A stretch of 64,000 bases of DNA from Paramacrobiotus metropolitanus (GCF_019649055.1 NW_026570226.1:1612001-1676000), one strand, 5' to 3'. Counted from the stretch's first letter, positions 11,761 through 25,324 are shown. Notes: generated by a model from the sequence alone, not told the origin. Made by a program: numbers and translations.

Positions 11761-12404
11761 ATGTCCAGCTGTGTTTTGAAATCACTTAAAAACATGGCTC
11801 AAAATGAAGAGCGGCGATCCCATCCTTTAATGTTGCCGTACCATCCCGATGAAATGAGCGACGAGGAATGTTGGCTGACGGAGCAACAGTTTGCCAAGGA
11901 GAGCAACGATCGGGAGAGCGCAGCAGATGATGATGCCGTCTCAGAAAAATCTTTCGGACAACACGGAAATTTTCTGCACATCTACAACGAGAAACTGAAA
12001 GAAGACCGTGGATGCCAATTGTTTTCGGGATTAGACCGCAGCCCGTCGTACACGGATGAGGAGTCGGTATCAGACAGCGTAAGTGACCTTACCGTTAGGT
12101 GAAACGTCACGGTTGAAAACTACTCGTAGAATGGAAATTTGCAACTCGTGTGGCTTATAGTGTGATCTTCAGTTTTACTGCGTTAATTACTGTACATTAA
12201 ATCTGAGTGTATTTATATCCGAATTATGATAGAGCATAATTATTGCAGAAGGAATCGACCCGTGCGCAGGCGAGTGAAAATGCGGAGTCGAGTCTGGAGG
12301 AAAAAGCAGAAAAGAAGATGGGTGTTATGGGGAAATTGGGGAGCTTTCTCGTGAAAGTATTCTGGGATCCGTCAGTCAAAAAGGATGATAAGAAGATGGG
12401 ATGA
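11761..12404 (+). CDS. Small acidic, Ser/Glu-rich protein of unknown function
   Basis: Two exons, 11761..12078 and 12249..12404, join in phase to give 157 residues. The junction uses a GTAAGT donor and an ATTGCAG acceptor. The start is the first ATG after a TTTACAG acceptor at about 11754; MAQNEERR from the ATG at 11794 is an alternative start. The first exon is acidic and polar (DEMSDEECWLTEQQF, SYTDEESVSDS). The second starts highly charged (KESTRAQASE, SLEEKAEKK) and ends in a basic, partly amphipathic segment (MGKLGSFLVKVFWD) before a Lys-rich tail. There is no signal peptide and no domain I recognise. The composition suggests a largely disordered intracellular protein. Two clean splice sites and a continuous frame support a real gene, but no function is assigned. 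Confidence 0.6.
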
Positions 12405-12876
12405 TGCGCACAAATTACAGTACTTCCATGCAGTTGTGCAGCACACACCCTACCTATCACACGGGTGATTTCACAACGAGTACGATACTTTTATTCCAGA
12501 TGAATATTATGGTAATTTAATTTAAGGTTTACCGATGATCTCCAGATTGCGTCTTGTGATAATTTCATTTTGGTTAGTTGCTTTATAAAGTTCAGTGTTT
12601 GTTAGGATTTTGGGTTAAATGTTTCGACTTATACAAAATCGAAGTTTTGTATCTACTTAAATTACGTAGTTGTTCGTTTTATTGATCTTATGTTATGAGC
12701 TTGGCAACGTTGGTTTCAGATTGTGCAGCAGCCCATGCGTTTTACAGTTTTGAATGGTTTAGCTGTTGTTTACTTTATGCGGTTATGCACGCTTTTGTTG
12801 CTGTTTGGTGTGTGTCGTTACCGTTGTGCGAGAATTTTTTATGATTTGAAGGTTTTGAATTTTTTGTAGTAACAAG

Positions 12877-15663
12877 ATGACGGCAAAATGTCAGTTTGCC
12901 AGTAAAAGCGTAATCAAACCAGCTGATCGATTTATTATCACGCACAGTACGAAATCTGAGGAGAAATTTCACAAGCACTACAAAGATGCTCCGCGGAAGA
13001 TTTTCATGCGGCCACCGTGCGAGCACGAAGCACCGCTCCCGAATCCTGCCATCGAAATCAACAAAGCCTGCAACTACGCGGTGTATACGCTGAAATGCCG
13101 CTATTACGACGAACTGACGGCACGTCAATTGGTTGCAGTAGAACGCGTCATCGAATTGCAAGGTTCCTGTGATATTCATGTGGAAACATTACACAGTTTC
13201 AGCACACTGCTGACCTCCATTTTAAGTAAAATAACCGAACACACGGATTTTGCCCTATACGAAGCGTGTTTAGTGGAATTGGTCAAAATTGTCAGTCGTC
13301 CGGTGAATATTTCCTCCTTAACCGCATCGTTTTTTGAATCCGATCATATTCGCGATTTGTACGATGCCATTGGATTATTTATCGCGAAATCGCCACCGAA
13401 TTTACTGCATGTTTATATCCCGGCTGTACGGGAAATTGTCAACTATATTATTGCCGATGTGGTGCGGGAATCGGATGCAGAATTCGCCAGTTGTGCGCGG
13501 CAGAGTTTTGTGCGCAGTACAATTTTATCCAGTATAATAAACGCTTATGACAATATATGCCGCGATGGAACGTACTCTGTTTTTGTGCTGGGTATTTTCA
13601 ACGATCTTCTAGAATTCTTACCGGACTCAGCGATTGTTCTGTTGGAAAACGAATTTGTTAGCCCATTGGTCGATTTGTTGGACTGTGTTTTATGCGATGT
13701 CGTGGAAATCATACTTTATCGTGAACCGGTTTTTGTCATTTCCGGTCTGCTGTTGCAGCTGTGCTCAGTAAATAGGGAAATCCATAGCAATTTAATTGTA
13801 CAAAATTTCGCCCAAGAAAAAATTGTAGAGATTATTTACAAAACATTTCAGCGATATTTTCTCACTGTACATGATGTCGATCGAGAGATCCGTAATACTT
13901 TTGCGGTTATCATTTTTGTTCTGTTCGAGATTGGTGTTAAAAGCGACGCAATGGCAAATATTTTAAACGCTTATAATATTGTGGAATGGTTTGTGCAAGT
14001 AGCAACGCGACCAGAATTAACACACGAAAATTCTGATATTGGAAAGCTCCGTCTGCAGATGCACGCTAAAGATGCCGCACTCAAACGCATTTTACTGCAG
14101 ACTACAATTCCTGCATTGCGTTTGTTGCCGGATATCGCTTCCGAATTAAGGATGAACATTATGAAAAGTTTGTTATTTTACATGCCGCCGTTTGCCTCTC
14201 ATAAAAAAACATTCTGGAGTGCTGTTGATTACGAACACAATCGGATAATCGGTGTCCAAGTGTTGACCGTGACATATTCGTATTTGGCCGCGGAGTTTCG
14301 TGATCTGGAAGGCAGTCAAGCGGTGATTTCCCTGTTACGCGGCATGGACGGACTGGACGGCGAAGCGTACTTTGTTGGTAACCAAGAGCTGAAAGCGATA
14401 TTCCACGCACACCCACATTTACTGCTACGGAAAGTTCTTATTCGATGTATACGAACAATTCTGCAGTCAGAGAAAACGGAAACCGAAACATTAACCGCAT
14501 TCTGCATCGCCAGTGAAGGCATTTATGCACTGGTGCAGGTTTTAACCGCCACAATCCAAGAAAGGGCATCGCAAGATTTCGGGGATTCGGCACTGATTTG
14601 GTGTGATATTCTGGCTGTTTTTAACCATGTGAGCAAAAGGGACGAGGTCATTCGGGACTCGGTTCGACAACTGGGGATTCACGCGCTGTTGTCGCTAATG
14701 GAGATTCCCATAGAATCGACAAAGCCGGATGGCGCTGATGTGATACGCTGTATCTTTGCTGCCGCGGAGACGTGGGTGGTTGGCAGTGAGGCAGCGGAAA
14801 TGCAGTTTATCATGGGAAATGGCGTGGACCGGCTGCTGAAACATTTTCAGGAAAGTCCGCCGGAAGTGGAGAAAGTTTTACTGTCGCCGCTAGAAAATAT
14901 TTTATTGAAAAGCTTTAAAATTACGAAATATTTGGAGTTCCTGCCACATCGTCAGTTTTTGCGTAGCTTAAGCAAATTGTGGCAGTATACCGAAGTGAAG
15001 CCGGTAATTTATTCCATTCAAATTCTACTGTGTAGTAGTTGGGATAAAATATCGGATGAGGAGGCTAGGTTGCTACAACCTATTGGAAATTACATGACTG
15101 ATTTCTTTCAAGAGAATATCAATTTTTTTCTTGAAAAGAACGATGCACTGAAACCATGGATAGCGGAAGAATTTAGAAAATTGATTTTATTATTGCGCAG
15201 TGGATCGAACACCGGTTACTCACCATCTGTGGAACGTATCATACAAAACATGGGGGAATGCTCCAAATGTTTACTATACGTCCTGGAAAGGACACACAAG
15301 GAACTTACCGCTAATGCGCCGTTTGATAGCAATCTTTTCAAGCAAGGTAAAGTTCTGCGCTTCTTGTTGGATAATAACCTTTTTTGCCTCTAAAATAAAT
15401 GCAGCGAATGAAGTTGCCAATTTTACACCAACAAATATAGATTTACTAATCAATAATTTAATACTCAATAATTTTTTCATCAAGTACATAGTAAAAATTC
15501 ATATGAAAATTCATATGAAGTTTGATGAATGGGAAAAACTTTTATGGCAGGTGTGGATCAGCTGGAGTCAACGGCGGGACCTCGTATACTATACGCCCGA
15601 TCTAACAACTGCCTGTTCGCGGAGAGCACAGGCGAACTTAATAGAGCGATGTTGGATGCTTGA
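12877..15663 (+). CDS. CFAP69: CFAP69-like armadillo-repeat flagellar protein
   Basis: A long first exon, 12877..15346, plus 15551..15663 gives 860 residues, joined in phase 1 (GTAAAG donor, GGCAG acceptor). The protein is almost all alpha-helical, with armadillo-like hydrophobic repeats and no signal peptide or membrane helix. Segments matching my memory of CFAP69 include DREIRNTFAVIIFVL followed by NIVEWFVQVAT, then LKRILLQTTIPALRLLP, then FWSAVDYEHNRI. They occur in the same order as in the vertebrate protein of about 940 residues. CFAP69 is needed for sperm midpiece and flagellum assembly and is also found in cilia. The single large intronless exon is unusual beside the many small exons of its neighbours. 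The last exon adds a short tail ending NRAMLDA. Without an alignment the orthology is probable, not proven. Confidence 0.72.
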
Positions 15664-16475
15664 CCTTTCCAATTTGCTGGCGATAAAGGGACAGCAGCAG
15701 CCCTCCGTATTTTACCACGAACGTATGAAGTATCATGCCGGCACCATCATGCCGGTACTTTCCAATAAGATCTCACGGATCTGTTGGAAAAATGGTTTTG
15801 ACCACCAGCGCAGGTCCACTACACCGGTCATATCCAAATGGTAATGAACAGCAGTATGCTTTTCAGCGGTAAAGAGGGATTCAATTTAGTTCAAGTGACA
15901 GCTTATACGTTTGAAATCTGGAAGCTGAATAATTATATTTTTTAGCAGATCAAGATTGGAGCAATAATTACGGGATCGGAAACAACATAAGCCCCACCAT
16001 AACAGATATCAAAAGACATGGTTTACCCACACTTCAGTAGTTGTTCGAAAGACATGGTTTACCCACATTTCAGTAGTTGTTGAAATTTTGCTCGAATCGA
16101 ACGGGTTTATAACATATATTATTTTCATGCTAATTTGTATAGTGCAAAACTGTTTTTTGGTATGATTTTTGTAAAAACAAAACTGTACCATGCAAACGGA
16201 AAAGAATAGGTGAGGCACTGAGGATATAAAGTCGCGATCAAAGCGTATTTTGGTAACATTCACGGTTTTGCCAAGCCGGTAACTACATGATGATAGTCTC
16301 CAGTACAACATCATTAAAATTTCAAATATATGCTAAGCACTTCAACTTACACCGAATTAACTTACACAGATCAACAAACCAAAAACTTAATTTCACTAAG
16401 CTAAAGACATAAAACGTACAAATAAAACCTTTGGCTTTAACAATCCAATAAAACATGCAAAATAGCCGGCACCGG
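15664..16475. other. Convergent 3' region
   Basis: Between the 3' ends of the CFAP69-like gene and the ADAMTS gene. It holds a 36-bp tandem duplication at 16015-16086 and otherwise AT-rich sequence with no gene seen. Confidence 0.5.
16015..16086. repeat. 36-bp tandem duplication
   Basis: Two adjacent near-identical copies of a unit beginning GACATGGTTTACCCACA and containing TTCAGTAGTTGTT. They lie just downstream of the ADAMTS stop codon. Confidence 0.85.
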
Positions 16476-19400
16476 CTAATTAACACCGGAGACCATTCCT
16501 GCAACGCTGCAGGGTGGTCGTGTGCATGTCTGCGTGACAACGGGTTTCGCTAAACGGTCACAATGAGCATCTTCGAGAATACTCTCCACGGTCACATTCC
16601 CAATAGGAGCCGCTGTCCGGACACACTGGACTAGCCGCGTCTGTGTTCCATTCCCGCACTGAACGCTGCATTCCTTCCAGTTGCTGGCGCTCCACCTGAA
16701 ATGGTCAAAACGAATTGTGTCACTCTAATTCGTGTTTCGGCATAATATGCCGAGAAAAATAAAGCATATATGCTTCATTTACGTACAAAGGACATGGCTC
16801 GGTATTGCACGCTTCTTCCAAAGCTACTACGGGACGCGTTTCCGAATCGCAGTTGCTTTCTTCAATTTTCTGACCGCCCTTTGAAGAACTGGCATTCTTT
16901 GTACAGTGCACGAAATTTTTCCTTGTGCCTACAACAAACACTGATATAGGATTTTAACTGAACTTTTCCGGACGCAATTTTTTTAGCGGTCACGACTCAT
17001 ATCATTCACATGCTATTAATTTTCTGCTGGAATTTGGAAATATAATTCATTTCACGTACCGCCATCACAGGATTTCGAACATGCAGACGACATAATAACC
17101 CATTGGAAATGGGATGAATCATTGTTGGCGCTTGGGATTGTTCCTGATTGCGGCTGCTCAATGGCAACAAGGGGCGATTTGTCAACGGTGTGATTCACTT
17201 TCCGTTTGTGGCCAGATGACTCATCAGCCAGAATTCCTTTCGTATCAGCGCACTTGGGCGCATCGTTTGGGTCTGCAGCTACACCGTCACAAGCGAAATC
17301 CGTACAAACACCCTAAATTTATCCAAACTAGTTAGAAAAAAAATTAAAAAAACATCTCTTTCGTATACCTTGTAATCTCGCGCTAATTTTTCCTTACCTT
17401 GTAACAATAGGCCCCGAAAGTGCTATCTGCATTACACCTTGTTCCATCAGGGAAGTACATGTCCGGCCATGACCGCAATGTGTTTTCCTTCTCGCACCAC
17501 AATTTGCATGATTGTCGATTATCGGAAGACGAATGGGGAAGCTGCTTTCCCCGACCAGTTAGTCCATGGTCAAGAGTCTTCAGTGCGCTGCAGATTTTTG
17601 TAACGTATGCTTCCGCTAAACAATTATTCCACAATCGTGTTACTTTAGCGGTCTGATATCACACAGAAATTGCAAATGCACTCGCCGCAAAAAAGTGGAT
17701 GCTGTTTAGTACACATACTCATTAAGTGGCTTTAGTATTGCTCTTACCAGAATAAGACACTTTTGGACATGTTGTGCTGCATTTTGCTATGGACGTATTC
17801 CTTCCAATACAAATGCCCGCGGGATCCACACATTTTCGGTTAAGTCGGCGAATTCCGGTACTGTTCTGAATGCAGCTGGCGATGCACGGGCCAACATTTT
17901 CCCACCCACCCCAGCTCTGGTCTACCATGGCGTAAAACGGATTCTGATCGGGAAACAGTAATGTTTTAGTGGGAAGAGTAACCGGCGTATTTGTATTGAT
18001 CCCATTCGAGGTATCCTCCCCGTTCACAAGCACATACGTCGGCGTTGTTGAGACGGTAGTCGTCGTCGATGCGGTAGTGGTGAAAGACTGGCATGACGCC
18101 AGTGAGCTTTCGTCAAGTGTCCATCCATCGCATCCAAATGCCTGGCAATGGCCGTCGAGACAGAACGCTTTACCGTTTCCTCCGCTGCAATCAGTTCCAT
18201 CGGGAAATTTCGCTCCCCAGGTTTTGTATCCTCCTTGAAGAGTATCACACCATACCACACAACCACCGGTTGGATCCTGAATTCTTTGTCGACCGGAACC
18301 GGCCAATGTGATATCATTCTGCGCAGTTTTTGTGGACGCACACTGACGATTTGAATATTCGCTTATAGTTGAGATATTCAGTTTATCACAAAGGGACGCC
18401 TGATCACAAGTACGGTAACGCTTCGATTTGCCCTGAAGAAAACACACAAAATTATAACTCCAATACACTGCAAACAAAAACACGAAAAACTCGGTAAAAC
18501 ATGGAAAAAGTATTTGTTTTTTACTTCAAAAAACACTTTACCTTAAACACGAGTTATAGCCTAATCGCAAAATTTTACATTATATACGCAACGATCAAGA
18601 CTTTTTTGGAACCTCGACCTGAAAAACGGTGCCCGGTATTCATTCATTCGCTAGCGGGAATTATTGTAAGATTTGTGTGGAGAGAACGATTGACAGTCGT
18701 AAGGTTTGTGAACGGTGAGCGCTTTTTCATAATGCAGATTACACTAAATGCAATCGTCTCAGCGAACACCCACAACGACACTCGGTCGATGTGGATCACT
18801 AATAAACATTGAAAGGTTACGTAAACCAAGCTGTCTAAATTATGTAGTTACCAAGCCGAAAAATTAAAAAGTTTCCTAACCTCGCACGCTTTGCCTCCGT
18901 TGGATGGCATTGGATTCGTACAGCTCCGATCAAATATCCTCACCCCCGTACCGGGCAGAATACAGTTGGCACTGCACTCTGCTGAGGAAGGCCATGCCGA
19001 CCAGCCTCCGTCAACCGGTATCGGGCCCATGACTCCCCACGGGACACACTCACCACCACTGCACCAATGTCCCGCGCCGCAATATGTACCAGGAAGTGCC
19101 GGGTGACCGGTGATGTAAACAGTGGAGTTGGCACAAATCAAAATTTCACAAACGTCCTAAAATAAGGCTATTATGTCAGGCCACAAGACATTATTCGCAG
19201 TGACTGAAGCAGTGATTGCGAAGAAATTAGGAAACAACAATTTTTCGGACAGCTAATGTTAACAAAAGGTTGCTTATGAAAGTACAATTATCTTTGCTCT
19301 TTACAATTAGATTTTAAACGTCAGATTCACGAAGAGCAACTTAAAAAATTTTAACAGTAGTAAATGTCTAAAGACCCTGCAACAACGTGAACACCCAAAC

Positions 19401-22116
19401 AGAATCCAGCATTTTATTGCATGTACGAGTATTTACACAATTGTTATGCGCGAAACTTACGGCATCTGGTTGCATATTATACCGATGGAATTCAATTCCG
19501 TACAGTAACCGGCACTGGTCATCGGGTGGGTATAACTGGCCAGGAAGGTTACCCGAATAGAAATCGATGGCACTTTCACGGCCAGGCGGTACATCTTTTA
19601 AGCAGGTTGACTGCGAGGACATTAGGAAGGCGTCAAGATAATTGCGACTACAGGTCGACCAAGTGGTTTTTCCACGTCCCGTACTCGGCGACATTAAATA
19701 GCTGAAACAATAGCAGAGGTTAATGGGGGAGAATAATTTTCGGTAAGGAAACGATAACAAAAACCCCGCGCATTACCTCTGCGCATCGCATCCGTTACCC
19801 GATACACCCGCCTGTCCATCGTGTTGCATGGTCAAACTGAAATCCAATACGTCAGCGATTAAAGTGAGTAATATGGTAAATAATAAATCCGATATATCCA
19901 CGTAATTTAACGCTCATGAGAATACCTTACCTATGACCCATCTCGTGCGCAATTACAAAAGCAGCACCAAAGTGGTTACCTATAATGCATAACAAAAAGT
20001 ATGAATAAGGAAAAATGCCACAATTATGCGAGTATACATAATTGCAAATACAGAGAAACATTAATCAGGCTCGTTACCCTCGTTAATTGTGCAACTATAC
20101 ATGGGATTGCACATCCCACCGACCGGCGCGTATCCTGTCACAGAGCGCATGTTGCCACTGCGCAGATCAAATCCCGTGAGAATGATGGCGTGGTCCCAGT
20201 GCCCAGGGGTGGACAGATCTGTGCCCGGATTTAATCCACCTGATTTCGATAAGTTAGTCATCGTACCACGCAAAAGCAAAAAAGTTAAGCTGTTCCTTAA
20301 CAAAGCAAAAAAGTTAAGCTGTTCCTTAACTTACTCTGCCACTTGCAAAAATCCCACAAGTATTTATCCACCTCTTCATTATAAAATGGCAAATGTTCAT
20401 TCTGTAGTATTTCCAACCGCACCAGAACAATTTCTACCGTCCGCCCGAGGGACGGCTCGTTGTAGATAAGTTGTACCTGCAAATATGAAATGTAAATATT
20501 AAACCCAACCGCCTATGTTATTTTTAAAAATTTCTGAAGTATTGCGTTATTAGAAGGTATTGCAAGCGAAGCGCGTGCAGGTTAAAACTGATGAACGTTT
20601 TTGTTCTGCTTCTGATATTGAAAAATTCCCGTTGATAGCGCGTTGGATTTTACGGTAATTAACAACACACGTATACACAGTTTTTCCTGTGTTTAATTTT
20701 CTTTCGCGCATATACTAACTGCATCTAAAGTAAGTGATAACGAGCGAGGGAACAGGCGATCTGGTGGTCAGCAAGGATAATCTGGGTTTAACAATACCGT
20801 GTTGACAATGGCAAGGACATATTTCACGAACGCATCATGATCTGCCAACAGAGTCCTTCCCACGAGTGTCCGATACAGCATGTAATCAGCGAATACGGCC
20901 GTCTCGATGTACAGTTTGTCCACGACGGGATCCGAGCGTCGATTGCGGCTGCTCTGCAGAAGCACTGGTTCATGTGCATATGTTGTGCCGGCAACCAGCT
21001 TTTGCGGCTTATTCAACTCTGCCAGAATATCATAAAAGAAATATGAGAAGTTTTGCGTCAACATATTGAACACACTTCCGGCTTCGCACTGACCGTGGAC
21101 ACCGCAGAACGTTCCCGTCTCGTTTTTCGGCACCAATATGTGCATGTTGCCTTGCTCCGTCACGCTTTCTTGGAAACGTGCTGGAGCAGGCTGAATTTGG
21201 TAGCGTCCATCGGATGTTTCGATAAGGCCGGTCTAAACACCATACAAAAATATTTACCCATCCGCAAAAATGCAGAAATTTAAAATAGGGAACTGAGCTG
21301 AAGTACATAATCAGGATATATGCAAGCCTAGGCTGAAAAGATGCGCTTCAAAATTCAAAATTGGCAGATTACACGAAATAATTGTTCTAATAAGAAAAAT
21401 TTTTTAAATTAATTTTTCGTAACTAAAAATAAAGTACATTAACATTTCGAAATAGAAGTAGAAGCTGGAAATGCTCTAGAAAAACTACTGCAAAAAAAGA
21501 AAAAAGTAAATGAACAAAGCAGAATCACAACTTACCAGCCCTTGTCCATCGCAGACCGACACAGCTGCTCGACCATGAGGTGACTGCAGGATACGTCCAT
21601 GGTATAAACATTCTGTGGCAGCGGTGATGTTGACATTTAGCCCTTCCGGTTTCAGCTCAAAATGTGGAGAGATCAGTTGAGTGTTGGGATACAGATGCAG
21701 CGTCAAGTTCTCGCCGTTCAGATGTAACCGATAAAAAACATCATTGGGCACGACGCTTCTCTTGTTGACGGTATGGCTTCTGATAAACGCAATTTCATAT
21801 TTGGGAACTGTAACAAAAATCCATCACTAGCATTGCAATTTGCAGTCAAATATGTAATCCTCAGTTAGTTCCAGTTGCGCACCATCGTTATGGGAAGTGG
21901 ACCCGAAAATTCCCAGCAGTTCGCGTTTGGTCAGTTTGTGGTGCAGATCGCCAGCAACGTAAAACTGTTGCAAAACCGACACATGGTTAAAATTCAGTAC
22001 ACTGCTAATGCCATTGCAGGTAATCATCCGGCTGCGAAAAATCGATCGCAACTTACATTAATACTGCAAATTAGGATTAGACAAATTACTGATGCTGACC
22101 ACGTGGACAAATCCAT
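16476..22116 (-). CDS. Secreted ADAMTS metalloprotease with repeated TSP1/Cys-rich modules
   Basis: Fifteen exons join in phase: 22057..22116, 21883..21964, 21536..21807, 20798..21232, 20335..20476, 20078..20239, 19931..19979, 19777..19836, 19461..19701, 18881..19156, 17748..18432, 17398..17642, 17060..17153, 16787..16928 and 16476..16695 (1054 residues). Exon 1 is a 20-residue signal peptide. A propeptide follows with a cysteine-switch-like TFCGVHGQC and a furin site RNRR near 234-237. The reprolysin domain has the full zinc site HEMGHSLTMQHD and a Met-turn YLMSPS. Next come a disintegrin-like region, TSP1 (GGWSAW), a Cys-rich block, a Thr-rich stretch, a second TSP1-like block (SWGGWENVGPC), a second Cys-rich block, and two C-terminal TSP1 repeats (SSACSKSCDGG; WKECSVQCGNGTQTR). 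The family cleaves extracellular matrix. The second Cys-rich block between TSP1 repeats is not the usual layout. Exon 2 is the least certain exon. Confidence 0.9.
20276..20330. repeat. 29-bp tandem duplication at an ADAMTS splice donor
   Basis: Two copies of a unit containing AAAAAAGTTAAGCTGTTCC abut. The second runs into the exon 5 donor (intron start at 20334), so the duplicated copy carries a decoy GTTAAG-type sequence on the minus strand. Confidence 0.85.
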
Positions 22117-24043
22117 ATTCTTATCCTCGGACACCTGGTTTGCGCAACACTCTTGATATCTGATCGAAAATATCCCAGTTTTCCCAATGTCAAACCGCCC
22201 TACACTGAACTGTCCAAAATACGCGCATTAGGTCTAACACGCGTACTTCGTAAGTGTGCGTAACCCCGAAGTGACCAATCGGCTGATCCAAGATAAAGAT
22301 CGGACCGGAACCGAGTACTGGCACACAAACCAAAATGCCGGTTCAAGCAAGCAAACCTCAAAGCCTTTGCGGTTTTTTCAGATATTATCCAAGTTATGAG
22401 GATTATCATAATATACACCTCGATGATGATCCAGTTAGCCGCAGATTCTGTTAAGAGTAGTAATATTAAAAACTCCTGTCGTCGGCAAATCTAGGCGCAA
22501 AGGTCCATCAACTAGCACGAACTCGGTATATTTACTTGACATTTTTTATACGATGGTTGTAGTGAGGACATGCTTCCGCCGTTTATCCTCGGCACACTTT
22601 GCATCCTCGAGATCATCGTTAAACCAGATCTGGCAATATCGTTTTCAACCCACAATGATAAATACGCTGAAATATTTCTTGCAGGATTCTTGGTATACTG
22701 TACTACAATCATTTGAAATTAACTGTGATCACCGTATTATCTATGTCAGTTGGAAATTGTTGAAGATGTCCATGAAACTCGGTTTTTCGAGCTCTGCATC
22801 GCGTTTCCGTACATAGCCGGAAATCGAAGCCAGCAATACTTATAGTCACCTAAAAGTACATATGCTGATTACTGCACCTGCCCAATGGTGAGGCGCCATT
22901 GCACCGAATGACCAACCCTGTGTAGGCTGACGCGTCGGTGCGACTATGAAATGAATATTATAAAATACTACGAGTATGAATGATACTGCGAGAGTGCGAG
23001 TATAAAACACTACATATAATCATATATATACTTACAATTGTCCATTAGGGTAGAATATACATACCACATACAAATATCTATATATATTTATAAACCGCAC
23101 TTTAAAAAAATACGTATGCAAACAAAACCTTCATGGATACGATCATGAAAATGTGCCATATTACGCTATGCCCGTAATTACACCCAAAGAACATAGTAAA
23201 ATGTTATATTTTCCCGATAATTTACGATAAGATCGTGGGCTTTATAATGTTTAGTTTACGCTACAAGGAATCGAATGTGGTACTACCTAACCTGCAAAAA
23301 GGTATTTTAAAAATTACTTCCGTTGGCGGTGTTACATTTGTGTGCCGTCGCGCAGGTAAAAAATTAAAAACGCAGTTGATCGCAAATCACTGTGCTGGTT
23401 GTGCGCGTGTCACACATCTGAATATGCGCCCAGAAGACAAGTACTTACGTTTTCCTTTTTTCTACAATGCCTGCATGGTGACGATTTGAGTCTGGTTTAA
23501 AACAGTGCGGAAAAACCGAAAAACATACAACATAAATACAACATACTATACAACTTATAGTAATTAAGCAACAGAAGAGCCTGAAAAGGTATTTAGTGTA
23601 AGTATTTTACTGTTACGCCCCGCATGGCGACGCCAGTAGTATTGCCACTGCCATTAGCTAAAACATTCCGGCGATAAATACGATTCCAACATCAAGCGTG
23701 CCGCAGAGATCCCAGATCCATCACACATTATCCAGCAGACGCATTTGCAACCACTCAACATTTTAAAACTACAGATACTATTGAATCAAACAGACAAAGC
23801 GAGCAGTTTTTCTTAAAACTGCTTAAAATTTTTGCTGGACAAAAATCGTTTTACACGTCAGTCGATAATATCCAAAGAAATTCTTTAAATCGTTTCTCAA
23901 CTACGCCAAGACTGGTGCAATAAACTAAACTACATTTGAACAAGAGACAGCCATCAAGCAAAAATTATGTCCACTTTTCACGAACGTCCAGTAAACAAAA
24001 TGGGATTCAATCATAAAAGTATGACGGTAACTATTCGGAAAGT
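22117..24043. other. Upstream region of ADAMTS, mostly unassigned
   Basis: About 1.9 kb. Minus-strand stretches at 22480-22830 look faintly coding (ELEKPSFMDIFNNF; DDLEDAKCAEDKRR) but cannot be joined with introns of plausible size. A plus-strand frame from ATG 23247 to 23489 encodes about 80 Cys- and Lys-containing residues with no family resemblance. No gene is claimed. Confidence 0.35.
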
Positions 24044-25324
24044 TTATTGTACAAAATTCGAAGACAAAGTCATCTCTTTGAGCTTGGTATCACATGGATT
24101 CGGCTTGAGTTCATAATTAGCTATTACAATTTCCTCGCGCCGGGCCGCAGTAAATTCACCTCGCAATCCTGCAGGCAAGATCTCCATTGCGAAATATTCA
24201 AAATTAAGTAATTTTGAAATTATTTTCCAACAATAGTACATTACTCACCTATATAATAAATTCTGGTTGTATCAGCACCAAAATTACGTTTGAAATGAAT
24301 CGTCAAATGGTGGACAGTGGCAAACTTTACAATCCTGCAAAAGAAGGAAACTCTATACTGAAAAAAGTTATAGCCACCGTTTCGCGCATACTTGACACCA
24401 TATTCCAATTCTCCAATAGGATCTTTCATCAGTTCAAATTCCTGGTCTGGTGGTAAACTAAAAAATAATGGTAAGGATTAACTTAAGCCAAAATCCTTCC
24501 CAAAAATTTTACGGGATCGCGCACTTAAACCAAACATTCGATTGCACACCACTAGTAACATCGTACAAGTAATAACTGCAAAAATCTTGCTTTGTGGTTA
24601 CAGTGTACCTCATGTCATCAAATCCCATTTCTGGGCGATTTTTATACCTGAAAACATCAAGTTCACAAATTTAATTGGCGTTTTCATCCGAACTCTTAAA
24701 TTATGTCCAGATGATATACACATATTTGCATTACCAATAATGATCCACTTACAGGCGCATAGAAGCAGGATGACTGTCTCCGTCTTCACCGCTGACGATA
24801 ATTCCCTTAAGTTTCACATTGCCAGTAAAACTGGAAAAAAACAGTTACGATCGGGATTATGGATTATGAAACACAAACTGACTAAGTCACCAACATGATA
24901 GATTATTGCAACACGCTGCAACAACGATACTTACGGAATGTTAAACAATAACTCGGCATCATCGGCACTCTCAGCATACTGCAAAACCAAATGAACAACT
25001 CATAAGACAGTAAAGATGTACTGTAAGCGGACCAAATCAACCAGCAAACCAGTGGCAGTACTGCTGACTGCTAAAAGCCTAAAACCTAAAAACTACAACT
25101 AACTGAAAACAGGAAACACGTACGACATCTCGCTGATGACGATCTTCCCAGGCTTTGAAAACTTTCCTACCAGAGCCCTCAACATCTTCATTCAAACATT
25201 CAAGGTGGTCCAGATCGATTCGTAGATACAAACTGTACTGAACTCCTCTCTCAACATCATCCCCAGTATGTTCCGCAGCACACGCTCCATGACCATGTCC
25301 ACCATGGTCGTGGTGGTCACACAT
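24044..25324 (-). CDS. PITHD1: PITH domain-containing protein 1
   Basis: Seven exons join in phase: 25124..25324, 24935..24978, 24753..24830, 24609..24647, 24392..24457, 24249..24334 and 24044..24168. They encode 212 residues, essentially the usual family length. A His/Gly-rich N-terminus (MCDHHDHGGHGHG) precedes the PITH beta-sandwich. Landmark segments, in family order, are YSLYLRIDLDHLECLNE, AELLFNIPFTGNVKLKG, SGEDGDSHPASMRLYKN, GADTTRIYYIGLRGE and a late IVIANYE. The start is the ATG at 25324, as the codon six residues upstream is GTG. PITHD1 relates to the proteasome-binding domain of thioredoxin-like TXNL1 and is reported in ubiquitin-proteasome and sperm contexts; no catalytic motif is expected. 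The intron between exons 5 and 6 is only 57 bp. The start faces AIMP2, 484 bp away, so the two may share a promoter region. Confidence 0.95.

Noticed and set aside
22480-22830. Coding-like minus-strand fragments upstream of ADAMTS
   Set aside because: Joining them needs introns of about 20-35 bp or skips stops, and the ADAMTS signal peptide exon at 22116 already gives a good start.
23247-23489. Plus-strand ORF of about 80 residues
   Set aside because: No signal peptide, motif, splice context or recognised relative; could be chance in this spacer.
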